Shown piece after piece: positions 34,824-46,500 of a stretch of 64,000 bases of DNA. Position 1 is the first letter of the stretch; every line of letters begins with the position of its first letter. A model generated the notes under the pieces. The model searched no databases. It saw only the letters and a program-made list of their open reading frames with translations, and was not told the DNA's origin. Position numbers and translations under genes: made by a program. The stretch covers positions 23,844,391 through 23,908,390 of the forward strand of contig CM032126.1 in the NCBI GenBank assembly GCA_018894105.1. Reading direction: 5' to 3'. The DNA comes from Jacaranda mimosifolia. Lineage: Eukaryota; Streptophyta; Magnoliopsida; Lamiales; Bignoniaceae.

Positions 34824-37800
34824 CTAAAGCCAGTTCCTTTTAGCTTTAAGACCCATCTTCTTAAGATGTCCTTTAGAGACCTTTTGCGATAGAGGTTCAG
34901 TCAGTAGGTCTGCTATATTTTCTTTTGAGGCAACTCTCTCCACTTGAATGTCGCCTCTGTTAATGATCTCCCGGATCAAATAATATCACCTTAATATGTG
35001 CTTAGATCGTTGATGAGATCTTGGCTTTTTAGCTTACGCTATTGCCACGTTGTTGTCACAGAACACAACTATTGGCTCAGCAATGCTAGGCATGCATTCA
35101 GCTCTTGAATAAATTTTTTCATCCAAACACCTTCATTTGCAGCTTCTGAAGCCACAATATATTATGTCTCTATGGTAGAGTCAGTTGTGGTGTCTCATTT
35201 GGAACTCTTTCGACTTACCGCGTTGCCATTGAGGAAAAATATGAATGCAAAAGTGGATTTTAGGTCATCTACATCGGATTGAAAACTTGAATCCAAAAAT
35301 CCCTCTAGTATCAATTCTTCACCGCTGTATATAAAAAACAAGTCCTTAATCCTTCTCAAGTACTTAAAGATTGATTTTATGGTTGTACGGTAACTCTCAC
35401 CGGGATCGGATTGTAAATGACTCATAATACTTAGAGCATATGCCACATCCGGTGTTGCACATTGAACAGTATACATTATGCTTCCTATAGCGAAGCACAA
35501 GGTATGCAGGATGTTCTTTCTCTCTCATTGTCAGTCTTAGGGCCATAGACTTGGAGAGATGAATGCCATGTCTCATAGGAATAAATCCCCTCTTAGATTC
35601 CTCCATACTAAACCTCTTTAGTATCTTATCAATGTACAAGGTTTAGAAAAGCTCCAGCAATCTGTTAGATCTATCTCTATAGATACATATTCCTGATACA
35701 TAGCATTCTTCTCCCAAATCCTTCATGGAGAATTGAGTAGATAACTATGCTTTAGTACACTCTAACATTCCTACCTCATTCCCAATGAGAAGGATGTCGT
35801 CGATATAAAGCACAATAAACTGTACACTACTCCTACTAGCCTTTTTGTACACACATGGTTCATATAAATTTTTAACACAGCTAAATGATTTGATTGTCTT
35901 ATCAAAATGTGTGTTCCAACTCGGGACGCTATTTGAGTCCATAGAGGGATCTCTGAAGTTTGTAAACCTTTTGTTCACTCCCTTTGGATGTAAAACCTTG
36001 TGGTTGCTCCATATAAATTTCTTCTTCAATATCTTCATTGAGGAAAGCAGTTTTTACATCCATTTGCCATATCTCAGAGTCATAATATACGGCTACGGCA
36101 AGTAGAATCCGAATGGACTTAGGCATTGTGATCCGTGAAAAGGTTTCCTCAAAATTGATATCGGGTCTTTGAGTGTAACCTTTTGCCACTAGTCACACCT
36201 TAAAGGTTGTTACCTATCCATATTCTCCAAGCTTTTGCTTATAGATCCACTTGCAACCGACGGGAATATTCCTTTAGGTGGATCTACCAAAGTCCATACT
36301 TTGTTGGAGGACATGGAATCCATTTCGGATCTCATGGCTTCATGCTAATATCTCGTGTCTATGTCTAACATAGCTTCCTCGTAGGCCTTCGGATCACTAT
36401 CCGATTGGCCTATTTCATGAAGGAATCCAAACCTTTCGGGTTGCTTCTTGATTCGGTCTGATCTTCTAAGAAGATATGTGTAGGGCTCTTGATGCTCACT
36501 GATTTTTATCACTTGTGGGATTTGTTGATCGTTTTAAACTTTATCAAGTTCAACAACAACGTCATTTCTATCTAATAGAAATTCCTTTTCTAAAAGTGGA
36601 TGTTCCTTGAAACAAACACCTTTTGTTCCGAGAGATCATAAAATTAATAATCTAAAGACTCTCTTAAGTGTCCCACAAACTTGCACAAGGTGGATCTACT
36701 GTCTAACTTGTTTCCCACTGTCCATCTCACATAGATGGGAGACCCCCAAACTTAAGGCAATTGTAAGAAGGTGCTTTGCCATTCCACATCTCATGCGGTG
36801 TTTTAGGCACCGACTTTGATGGTACTACATTTAGTAGCATTGCCATAGTTTCTAAGGCATATCCTCAAAAGGATATGGGCATATTAGAAAAGCTCATCAT
36901 GGAACATATATCATGTCTAACAAAGTACGGTTTCTCCTTTTGGCTACTCTATTGTGTTGGGGTGTGCTGGGTGGAGTCCATTGTGAGAGAATCCCATTTT
37001 CTCTTAGATAATCCAACAACTCGGTACTTAAGTATTCTCGTCCTCGATCCAATTGAAGAGCTTTAATACTAAGTCCCTTTTTCTTTTCCACTTCATTCCT
37101 ATACTCTTTAAACTTTTCAAAGGCTTCGAATTTGTACTTCATAAGATATACATATCCGAACCAACTATAATCATCGGTAAAAGTGATGAAGTATTAATAG
37201 CCTTCTCTTGCACTAACTCTTAATGGTTCACAAACATCCGTATGGATCAAATCCAAAGGATTTATGGTACGCTCCATTTGTCCTACAAAAGGAGCTTTAG
37301 TCATTTTTCCTTTTAAACAAGATTCACAAGTAGGAAGTTCCTCAATGCCACTCATATTTAGTGCTTTGAGAGCTTCTAACTTGTTCATCCTATTTTTAGA
37401 AATATGTCCAAGTCTTGTATGCTGAAGAATGGCATCTTCTTAGTTATCTAATTTTCTTTTACTTGATTGAACATGCATTAGTGAAGGTTGGGAATCTAGT
37501 ATGTATAATCCATTATTCAATGTACCATGTGCAATTAAAGAACTGTGCTTTAATGCTTTCACTACTGCATTCGATATGAAAAAATCAAATCCTTCATTAT
37601 CTAGAATGGGTATTGAAATAATGTTCTTAACAAGTTGGGGTACATAATAACAAGGATTTAACTCAATACAAGCATTCCCCAAGTCTAATTTTACTACGCC
37701 TTAGGTCGTGGCGGCAACCTTTGCTCCATTTCTGAGGCAAAGGATCATATCCCCTTCACATAGACCTTTTCTTCTTTCCATCCCCTGTAACAAAGTACAA

Positions 37801-38437
37801 AGGTGAGAACCACATGTGGTATCAAATACCCATGAGGAAGAATTAGTCGTTAAGTACATTTCAATGAAGTACATACCTTTCCCAAGGGTGCTAGGGTATT
37901 CATTGCAGTTTCTTTTCCAATGCCCCTTTCCACCACAGTAAAAATAAGTAGCATCGGTCTTGTCACCTTTCTTTGTCTTAACTCCCCCCGAACCTTTCAA
38001 TGGTTGCTTCTTTTTCGAGGAAGAACTTTTCTTCCTTTTACCTCTCTTTCTATAACCCCCAGGGCCTTTTGACTTAGAGGTGAAAACAAGCATAAGAGGT
38101 CTTTCCTTTTCATAGTCGCCTCGATGGTCACAAGGATGTTCACTAATTCGTTAATCATAACCTCTTGCTTGGACATATTGAAGTTCATAACAAATTGGTC
38201 GAACGAAAGGAAAAATGATTAGTGTATCAAATCCACATTAAAGGTCATTGTCCATGACCACATTAAGTTGTCCAAGCTTCTCGATGATCCATATCAGCTT
38301 GAGGCCGTGATCATGGACATTAGCACCTTCACCCATCCATGTTCTAAAGAGCTCCTTAGACAAAGTGAACCTTTCATGCGAGTTTGGACACCATACAACT
38401 CTTGTAGGTGTTTATAGATCTCATATCCATGTCTCAT
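34824..38437 (-). pseudogene. Copia gag (C-terminal part) and pol of element D
   Basis: From right to left on the minus strand: gag continuation from the E insertion site; a zinc knuckle YFYCGGKGHWKRNC near 37960-37910, whose first Cys is Tyr; a protease relic (VFDTTCGSH) near 37830; integrase (CESCLKGKM near 37320, then LIHTDVC, LDRGREYLSTE near 37040) whose C-terminal core reads QHNRVAKRRNRT, with Lys in place of the usual catalytic Glu; RT (MAKGYTQRPDINFEETFS, MDVKTAFLN near 36060) with YIDD near 35800; RNase H from about 35500 to the stop at 34824-34826. Stops and frameshifts are frequent. The N-terminal 90 codons of gag are at 48753-49021, beyond E. Confidence 0.9.
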
Positions 38438-40684
38438 TGTTGGAATAGCACCCAGCAAGCCAATTCTATTGGCCTTATAAAAGCTATTTCGTTGTAAAAT
38501 AATCTTGATTGAATGATATTCTTTATATGGCCACCTTCATCTTATGTTTTATATTACTTCACTTGCATTTAGATGAAGCCCTTAGATCACACATGACTAC
38601 GGGACTTGGTCAGTTCATTGGGTGGTGATCATCGAATAAGTCTTACATGGTCATGATCTTAAATCTTCCAAGTCATAGGATCTTATGAGACGGGCATCTA
38701 AGATCCGGATAGACTTGCACTAACGATGCATAAATTTAAGAGTTGGATATTGCTCCGTTCTATAAGCAATATGTATGAGATACGGATGCATGTTAGTGGG
38801 TGCTTGTTAGAGAACAAGGCACTGAAGACCCTCTGGAGAATCCACTAGATAGCTGTAGTGGCAAGTCGGCAGTGGTCAATTCTCCCACTTACGCTAGTGC
38901 ATATTATTAGTCCTTTGACTTGAGGATCCATTGTAACCTTATGTCCGGTCCTCATGCTTTGACTCTTTCTTGACCACTTAACGGGTGTTTCGAGTTGAGA
39001 TTGGGTATCAGCTACTTGGTATGGAGGTTTGTGAGATCCAAGATGGAATCCGACTCCTCACTTTTGTGAAGGGCGAGTGCATCTCTCATGTGTTCTATAA
39101 TAATCGATTCAAAGAAATCCTTGCATAAGGTGGTGTGACAATTTGGAAAAGGAGTTTTCCAAAGGAAAGGTCACACAAGGAAATCGAACATTGAGAATAG
39201 AAACATAGTATTGAGACTATTAGGAAGTCGGCAAATATCTTGCCCTAGGCCTCTTTCGGGAGATAGGAGACGGAAGGACCGTATTTGCATGGTATGCGTA
39301 GAGCTGTGATGGTTCTCCAAATTATTCATTTCGACCAATTAGTTAAGCTCCATGGACTTGAGGTTAGACATTAACCATGGAGTTGGGCACTCTTCAATTA
39401 ATGAGATTAAATGAATTGAGACGATTAGTTTAAAAGAAGTTTTAAACTAAAATGAATATAAGTTATTCAAAGGTCACAAAGTTTTGAGCCCATGTTTAAT
39501 GAATGGTAGAACCTATTAAGTCATACACATAAGCCAAATAGCTTCCAAAATTGGTAGAGCAATTTTCTAAATGTTAGAAAATCACCCATTTGGTGATTAA
39601 TTTTCAAGGACTCAATTTGACGGTCAATTTTGGTTTAATTAATTTAAGTGTTAAATTAATCAACTAATTTAAGAGTTAAATTAGACCAATAATTAAGGAG
39701 TTAATTATTTGGTACCATATTGACCATCAATTGGACAAGTTAACTTAAAGAGTTAGTTGACTAATTTAAGCTTAAGAGTTAAGCTTGTTTGATTTAAGAG
39801 TTAAATCAAAGGTTAATTAATTAAATTAAAGTGTTTAATTTAATTAATGGGAAGAATACTTTTTGGAGGGAAAATTCAAATGAAGTATTCATTTAAATTA
39901 GCATCTTAATTAATTTGGAATTAGATTCCAAATGAAATTGAAATGCACTTGAAATTCAAGTAAGACTTTAATTTGAATTTTGCCAACTTGGCATGCCACT
40001 TGGGTGGTTACCTTGAAGGTGTTATGCCAACTAGAATCACACCTTCCACCCTCTATATATAGATATAGAGTGCTCACAAAATTCGAAAAAAGTATTGCTG
40101 AAAAGTGTGAGAATTAGATTCTTGCATTCCTTCCAAAATCTCTCTCTCCATGCATTGCGTAATGAGTTGAAGCTTGCCTTTCTTCTTCCTCCCAACCAGA
40201 AAATCGGTCTCCTCTACCTTATTTTCTCTTTTCTAACTCTAGCTTCTAGTGAGGGGAAATTGGAAGATTTTTTGGGGCGTGGATCGTTTCAATAGAGGCA
40301 AGGCATTTGACTTGCTTGGTTTTGGAGATCCACCTGCAGCAGCTTCCGACTGGTGATTTTTTTTTTATTGATCCAAAAGGACTTTTGGCTCCAACTTTTC
40401 ACAGTGGCTTCCTCTGTGTGTGGAGGTGTTCCAAATTTTATTTCGTGAATTTTGGTGTAGTATAGCCAAGGCAAACTTTGACATCTTTCTGCTGTGCCAG
40501 TTCAAGATAGTTTCTGGATTTGTGAGAGATAGTTGATTTTCCCCTCATTTTGAGCTACAAGAGGTAATTCTTCATCCTAATCTAGATCTATATCATGATT
40601 AGATCCTTGGTAGCTTGAGTAGCTTAGTTATTTTCAAGCTTATGAAGTTTTGATTTATGGATCCTCACGCTACTCTTGCCTTCA
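38438..40684 (+). repeat. 5' LTR of element E
   Basis: A 2,247-bp LTR with TG...CA ends. Features in order: an array of AAGAGTTAA-like motifs (39632-39847), a hyphenated palindrome with two mismatches (40015-40046), a TATA box (40051-40070), and a purine- and CT-rich downstream part. The 3' end is fixed by the adjacent primer-binding site. Confidence 0.95.
40051..40070 (+). promoter_or_regulatory. LTR TATA box of element E
   Basis: CTCTATATATAGATATAGAG, itself an inverted repeat, is conserved in all the LTRs of this family here (2660-2677, 31739-31759, 33207-33226, 48119-48136, 51611-51630, 60273-60292). Position about 1.6 kb into the LTR implies a short R/U5. Confidence 0.8.
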
Positions 40685-40686
40685 AG

Positions 40687-40699
40687 TGGTATCGGAGCC
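40687..40699 (+). other. Primer-binding site of element E
   Basis: TGGTATCGGAGCC differs by one base from TGGTATCAGAGCC, complementary to the 3' end of initiator tRNA-Met, the usual copia primer. It lies two bases after the LTR end. Confidence 0.93.
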
Positions 40700-42634
40700 T
40701 TTTTCATGCTATGTTTTGGATTATTGCTTGATTGATTCATGTGATGAATTTATCAATATCACCAAATACTTAATCCAAGTAATGGATTAGAGTGTTTGAT
40801 TGATGATACTTGTGGCTCTATTGCTTGATGAATTGAAATCATGCTATTATGTGATTTAAGTGTTGATTCATGTTTTAGTATGATTCAATTCATAGTGATA
40901 AATGTTGAATGTTGATTTAGAATTTATTTATGTTATGGTGATATAGCATGTTGATGTTTGATTAAAAGAGTTTTGGTCATTTTTAGATTCAATTTGATTG
41001 AAGTTGTATTGGAGATTTTGGAGAATATGATTCTAGCTTTTTCTAAATTTTTTGAAGGCATGATTGAGCACTTGAATTTCATTTCTTAATAGAGGTTATA
41101 AATCTGGAAATTCAGCTATAATGTGTGTTTTAGTGTTGGGAACATGTGCTAAAACTATTGTTGCATGAAAGTTGTGTGGAAAATAACTTTGACTTACTTT
41201 GAAACCCCAAAACAGGGGGCTGCCGGGCCACAACCGGGTGTTGGCCGCACTTTGTATGCGCAGCCTGCCCAGCCATGCACCTAGGTTGGGCAGCAGCCCC
41301 TGTTTTATGATTTTGGTGAGTTTTGTGCTTGGAATGTTTTTGCACCACACATAGTAGATGCACAAACATTGTGCAAGTTCTCAAAATTATGTTTGATATT
41401 TTTGAATGCCTTTGAAAATTGGTTAAAGTTAATCTTCCAATGATGGCATAATGTTATGCTTGTTCAATTATTTGTTTATGAGATAAGCATTTAATTGATA
41501 GAATTAATTGTTAACTCTAGATTTATTTATTGTTCATTTAATTGTTGAATAGATGATGAATAAATAGAGATGATCATGAGCCTTTAATATTGATTTTAAT
41601 TGTTTCAAGTTGTTGAAATGGGTTGTATTAAATTGAGGCTTGCATACCTCTTAATTTCTACCTTGTAAATGTTATGAGAGTAGAATCACTAGAAGTGAGG
41701 ATTTCCTATTCATGTAAATGTTACATGGAGCAGTGGAGGCCAATGGAGGCATGGGGACTTTTTAATGTCCATGAATGTATGGGATACAATGATGTTATAG
41801 CTAGATTTAATCAACCCACCTAAAATCAACTAGGTGGTGCTCATATGACTCTAAGTGCACCACTTGATTAGGCTCATGGTCATTCCACCTTACGAGCATG
41901 CTAGGCATATTTACTTATTTATGCTTTCATATCCTATTAATGTATGAGATGCATGTTTAGGATATATAAAACCTAAATAAGAAGTTAAAATGATGAGATC
42001 TTTGGAAGCAAAAGCCCTCCACTTAGAATGTCCAAGTGATTTTCCAATATTAAGTCAAAATGGATACAAATTAAAAGAGTTTTAATTAATCCAAGCCTTC
42101 TACCAATAGTATACGCCATGATGACGCTACCGAATTTGTGTGATGGCACTCGAAGCGGGGGTCACACTTAGGAGGAAAGCTATGAGCATACACTTAGCAT
42201 ATGATGCACGTTTGATTTGAGAATCTCCATACATTGACACTCGAAGTGGGGGATGACATGGAGCCGTCTCAAATCAAAGTTTGATTAGTAGGTATGACCT
42301 AACACTTAGTAATGTAGATACACTCGAAGCGGGGGTGTCTACATGAAATGTGAAACAAAATATATCAAGAATTGCATGAGATGCAATTAGTGTTGCTTAC
42401 CTTTCGATTGTTTGTGGATGGCACTCAAAGTGGGGGTCCACTTACAAGTCCTTAAGATCTCGATTCTCACTAGGAAATATGATTTTTCGAATTCTTCTAG
42501 GGGGTGAAGAATTTGGTAAAATAGTGGAAGGAAAACATGCTTGAAAGACCATAAACATGTTTTTAATATCAAATCAATCATATGCTTATACTCTTTTTTT
42601 GCCTCTTGTAGATTTTCAAAATCTTCAAACAAAA
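40700..42634 (+). other. Untranslated leader of element E
   Basis: A leader of about 1.9 kb between the primer site and the gag ATG, with no sustained ORF on the sense strand. It holds a GC island with a 16-bp stem (41209-41306), a GGTGGTGC/GTGCACCAC hairpin near 41832-41864, and an array of four stem-loops at 42138-42441. A long leader is known from BARE-1/Angela-type copia elements. Homologous leaders are at 49022-50993 (D) and 57717-59657 (C), both on the minus strand. Confidence 0.85.
42138..42441 (+). promoter_or_regulatory. Four-member stem-loop array in the leader of E
   Basis: Four loops carry CACTCGAAGYGGGGG (the fourth CACTCAAAGTGGGGG), each closed by a different stem. Copy 1: GTGTGA 42138-42143 with TCACAC 42162-42167. 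Copy 2: TTTGATTTGAGA 42211-42222 with TCTCAAATCAAA 42267-42278, and inside it CTCCAT 42225-42230 with ATGGAG 42258-42263. Copy 3: ATGTAGA..CAC 42312-42323 with GTGTCTACAT 42335-42344. Copy 4: GTGGA 42414-42418 with TCCAC 42437-42441. Function is not known to me; a role in packaging, dimerisation or translation of the genomic RNA is inferred from position only. Confidence 0.7.
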
Positions 42635-43499
42635 ATGGCCAAAAATTCACTCGGAAGCATTTTGGAAACCAATAAACTAACCAGTCCAAACTTCTAAGAT
42701 TGGTTAAGAACATTAAAATTGTTCTTGACTCTGAAAATGGACTTACGTCCTTGATCAAAGTCTTGTGGACACACTTGGTGATGACGCTATCGACGCACAA
42801 CGTGAAATGTTCACAAAATTTATAAATGATGATCCACAAGTGAAGTGTGTCATGATGGCATCCATGTCCAATGAGCTCCAAAAGACTCATGAGCACATGA
42901 AGCATGCTCGAGAGATCTATGTGCACTTGCAAAAGTTGTATGGTGTACAAAGTAGACACGAAAGGTTTGCTTTGTCTAAAGAGCTCTTTAGGGCAAGGAT
43001 GAGTGAAGGGTCCAATATCCATGATCATGGCCTTAAGATGATAGGACTTATTAAGAAGCTTAGAGAGTTAGATGTGGTCATGGACAATAACATTTACGTA
43101 GATTTAATCCTACAGTCATTACCATCGTCATATGACCAATTTGTTATGAACTTCAACATGTCCAAGCAAGAGGTTACGATTAATGAATTAATCAATATGC
43201 TAGTGACCGCGGAGGCAACTATAAGAACGGAGAAGCCCATTATCCGTGAATCCTTCTCCAAGTCGGAGGGGCCTAAGGGTCCTACAAAGGGAGGTAAGAG
43301 GAAGAAGACTTCTTCCTCGAAAGGGAAACAACCCGAGAAAAGTTCTAGGAGAGTTAAGAAAAAGGTTAAAATCGATGCTAGTTGTTTCCACTTTGGCGAA
43401 AAGGGGCATCGGAAAAGAAATTGCAAAGCTTACCTTGCAACCCTTAAGAAAGGTATGTACTTTATTGAAGTAAACATGACAACTAATTTTTCCACATAG
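42635..43499 (+). pseudogene. Copia gag of element E
   Basis: The ATG at 42635 opens MAKNSLGSILETNKLTSPNF and stops after 21 codons. Frames then shift, and a long open stretch from 42765 to 43499 encodes the capsid part of the UBN2/Retrotran_gag type (MMASMSNELQKTHEHMKHA, then LQSLPSSYDQFVMNFNMSKQ). Next come a Lys/Ser-rich region and a zinc knuckle CFHFGEKGHRKRNC. The knuckle should be C-x2-C-x4-H-x4-C, but the second Cys is Phe, so it would not bind zinc normally. The ORF ends with a TAG before the protease. The start agrees with the gag ATGs of D (49021) and C (57716). Confidence 0.92.
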
Positions 43500-46494
43500 G
43501 TATTTGATACTGCATGCGATTCTCACCTTTGTAATTCACTACAGAGGATGGAAAGAAGAAAGAGTCTTCGTGAAGGGGATAGATTCTCCGCTTAGGAAAT
43601 GGAGCAAGAGTTGCAGCTATTTTCCAAGGCGTTATCAAGTTAGACTTAGGGAATGCTTATATTGTACTTGATTTGGTTTATTATGTACCTCACCTTGTTA
43701 AGAACATTGTTTCAATTCCTGTTCTTGATAATGAAAGATTTAATTTTTCAATATTGAATAGGAAATTGATGACATTAAAGAATGGTTCTTTGATTGCTCA
43801 AGGTACATTAATAAATGGATTGTACATACTTGATTCTCAACTTTCACTAATGCACATTCAATATAGTAAAAGAAAATTAGATATCCAGCAAGAAGCCATT
43901 CTTTGGCATGCAAAACTTGGTCATATCTCTAAGAATAGGATGAGCAAGTTAGAAGCTCTCAAAGCACTAAACGTTAGTGGCATTAAGGACCTTCCTATTT
44001 GTGAGTCTTGTTTAGAGGGAACAATGACCAAAGCTCCTTTTGTAGGACAAACGGAGCGCTCCACAAGTCTCTTGAATTTGATCCATACAGACATTTGTGT
44101 ACTACTAAGAGTTAGTGGGAGTGGAGGCTATTCTTACTTCATCACCTTCATCGACGACTATAGTCGATTCGAACACGTGTTTCTTATGAAGAACAAGTCC
44201 GAAACCTTTGAAAAGTTCAAAGAATATAGGAATGAAGTAGAAAAGCAATTGGGGCTAAGTATTAAAGCTCTTCGATCGGATCGAGGGGAAGAATACTTGA
44301 GCACTGAATTCTTGGATTATCTAAAGGAGAATGAGATTCTCTTTCAATAGATTCCACCTGGAATACCCCAACACAATGGAATAGCTAAAAGGAGAAACTG
44401 TACCTTATTGGACATGGTACGTTCTATGATGAGTTTTTTGATGGGCCCATATTCTTTTGGGGATATGCCTTACTTATTGCCGTGAGGTTACTAAATATAA
44501 TACCCATGAAGTCGGTTCCAAAGACTCCACATGAGATGTGGTTTCGCAAAGCACCCTCTTACCAATATCTCAAGGTTTGTGGATCCCCCGCTTACGTGAG
44601 ATGGACAGTGGGAGATAAGTTGGATAGTAGATCCACCTTTTGCAAGTTGTGGGATACCCTAGAGAGTTTACAGGGTTATTATTTCTATGATCCCTCGGAA
44701 TAAAAGGTGTTTTTTTCAAGGAATGCCCACTTTTTGGAAAAGAAATTTCTATTAGAAATGGCGTTATTCTTGAACTTGATGAAGTTCAAAATGATCAAGA
44801 AATCCCACAAGCGGAGAAAACAAGCAACCAACAAGAGCCGAGTATGCAACCTCTATATAGGACGAACCGAATCAAGAAGCAACCCGAAAGGTTCAAATTT
44901 CTTCATGAGATGGGCCAAATGAATGATGATCAAAAAACGTATGAGAAAGCTATGTTGGACATAGATTTGGGATGTTGGCTTGAAGCCATGAGATCCAAAA
45001 TGGACTCCATGTACTCAAACAAAGTATAGACTTTGGTAGATCCACCAAAGGGAATAGTACCCATTCGTTGCAAGTGGATCTATAAGCGAAAGGTTGGAAT
45101 AGATGGAGAAGTGGTGACTTTTAAGGTGCGACTAGTGGCAAAGGGTTACACTCAAAGACTTCATATCGATTTTGAGGAAACCTTCTCGCCGGTCGCTATG
45201 CCTAAGTCCATTTGGATTCTACTTGCCACAGCCGCATATTATGACTATGAGATATGGAAAATGGATGTGAAAACCGCTCTCCTCAATGGTGACATTGAAG
45301 AAGAAATTTATATGGAGCAACCACAAGGTGTTACATCCAAGGAAAGTGAGCAAAATGTTTGCAAACTCCAGAGATCCATTTATGGACTTAAACAAGAGTC
45401 CCGAAGTTGGAATATACGTTTTGAAAAAATGGTCAAATTATTTAGCTTTGTCAAAAATGTGTACGAACCATGTGTGTACAAAAAGGCTAGTAGGAGTTCA
45501 GTACAACTTTATACCGATGATATCCTTCTCATTGGGAATAAGGTAGGAATGTTAGAGTGTACTAAAGCATGGTTATCTACACAATTCTCCATGAAGTATT
45601 TGGGAGTCCTACGTATTGGGAATACATATCAATAGAGATAGATTTAAGATGATGCAGGGGCTATACCAAACCCCGTACATTGACAAGATACTTAAGAGGT
45701 TTAGTATGAAAGAATCCAGGAAGGGATTTCTTCCCATGGGATATGGCATTCGTCTCTCAAAGTCTATGGCTCCCAAGACTGAGGAAGAGAAACGAAGGAT
45801 GTCCCACATACCTTATGCTTCCACAATCGGTAACATAATGTATGCAGTTCAATGTTCAAGACTAGATGCGGCACACTCGCTATATGATACAAGTAGGTTC
45901 CAATCCAATCCTGGTGAGAGTTACTGGACAGCTGTATAAGCAATCCTTAAGTACTTGAGAATGACTAAGGACTTGTTTTTGGTATACGATAATGGAGAAT
46001 TGAAACTAGAGAGGTTTTCAGATTCGAGTTTCCAATCCGATGTAGATGACCTCAAATCGACTTATGAATTTATATTTTGCCTTAATGGCGGTGGGGTGAG
46101 TTGGAAGAGTTCCAAATAAGGCACCACAGTTGATTTCAACAATGAAGCAGAATATATATTGCGGCTTCGGAAGCTGCAAAGAAAGGTGATTGGATGAAAA
46201 ACTTCATTCAAGAGTTGAATGTAGTGCTTAGCATTGCTGATCTAGTTGTTGTCTTCTGTGACAACACCAGGGGCGATAGCACAAGCTAAAGAGCCAAGAT
46301 CTCATCAGAAATCCAAGCACATTTTGACGTGATATTATTTGATCCGAGAGATCATTGATGGAGGCGACATCCGAGTGGAGAGAGTTGCCTCGGAAGAAAA
46401 TATAGTAGATCCACTAACAAAGCCCTTAGCATAAAAGGTCTTTGAAGAACATCTTGAGAAGATAGGTCTCAAGGCCATGGAGCATTGGCTTTAG
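43500..46494 (+). pseudogene. Copia pol of element E (protease, integrase, RT, RNase H)
   Basis: The protease relic VFDTACDSH is at 43502-43528. The integrase frame at 43673-44350 has the zinc site H79-H84-C110-C113 (WHAKLGH, CESC), the core LIHTDIC (first Asp) and RSDRGEEY (second Asp); after the TAG at 44348 the region reading QHNGIAKRRN has Lys where the catalytic Glu is expected. RT, 45033-45635, shows [25 protein letters not shown] and MDVKTALLNGD, with YTDD in place of YVDD and a four-residue loss just before it. After a frameshift the thumb region is at 45616-45939, and RNase H runs to the TAG at 46492-46494 with several stops. This is canonical copia order. The element is not autonomous. 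Confidence 0.93.
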
Positions 46495-46500
46495 GTCTCA

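Noticed and set aside
41096..41384. Overlapping minus-strand ORFs in the E leader
   Set aside because: They are side effects of the GC island; no homologous ORF is kept in the leaders of C and D.
42387..43028. 213-codon ORF on the minus strand, the second longest open frame
   Set aside because: It is antisense to the leader and gag of element E; the sense strand has the recognisable gag and zinc knuckle.
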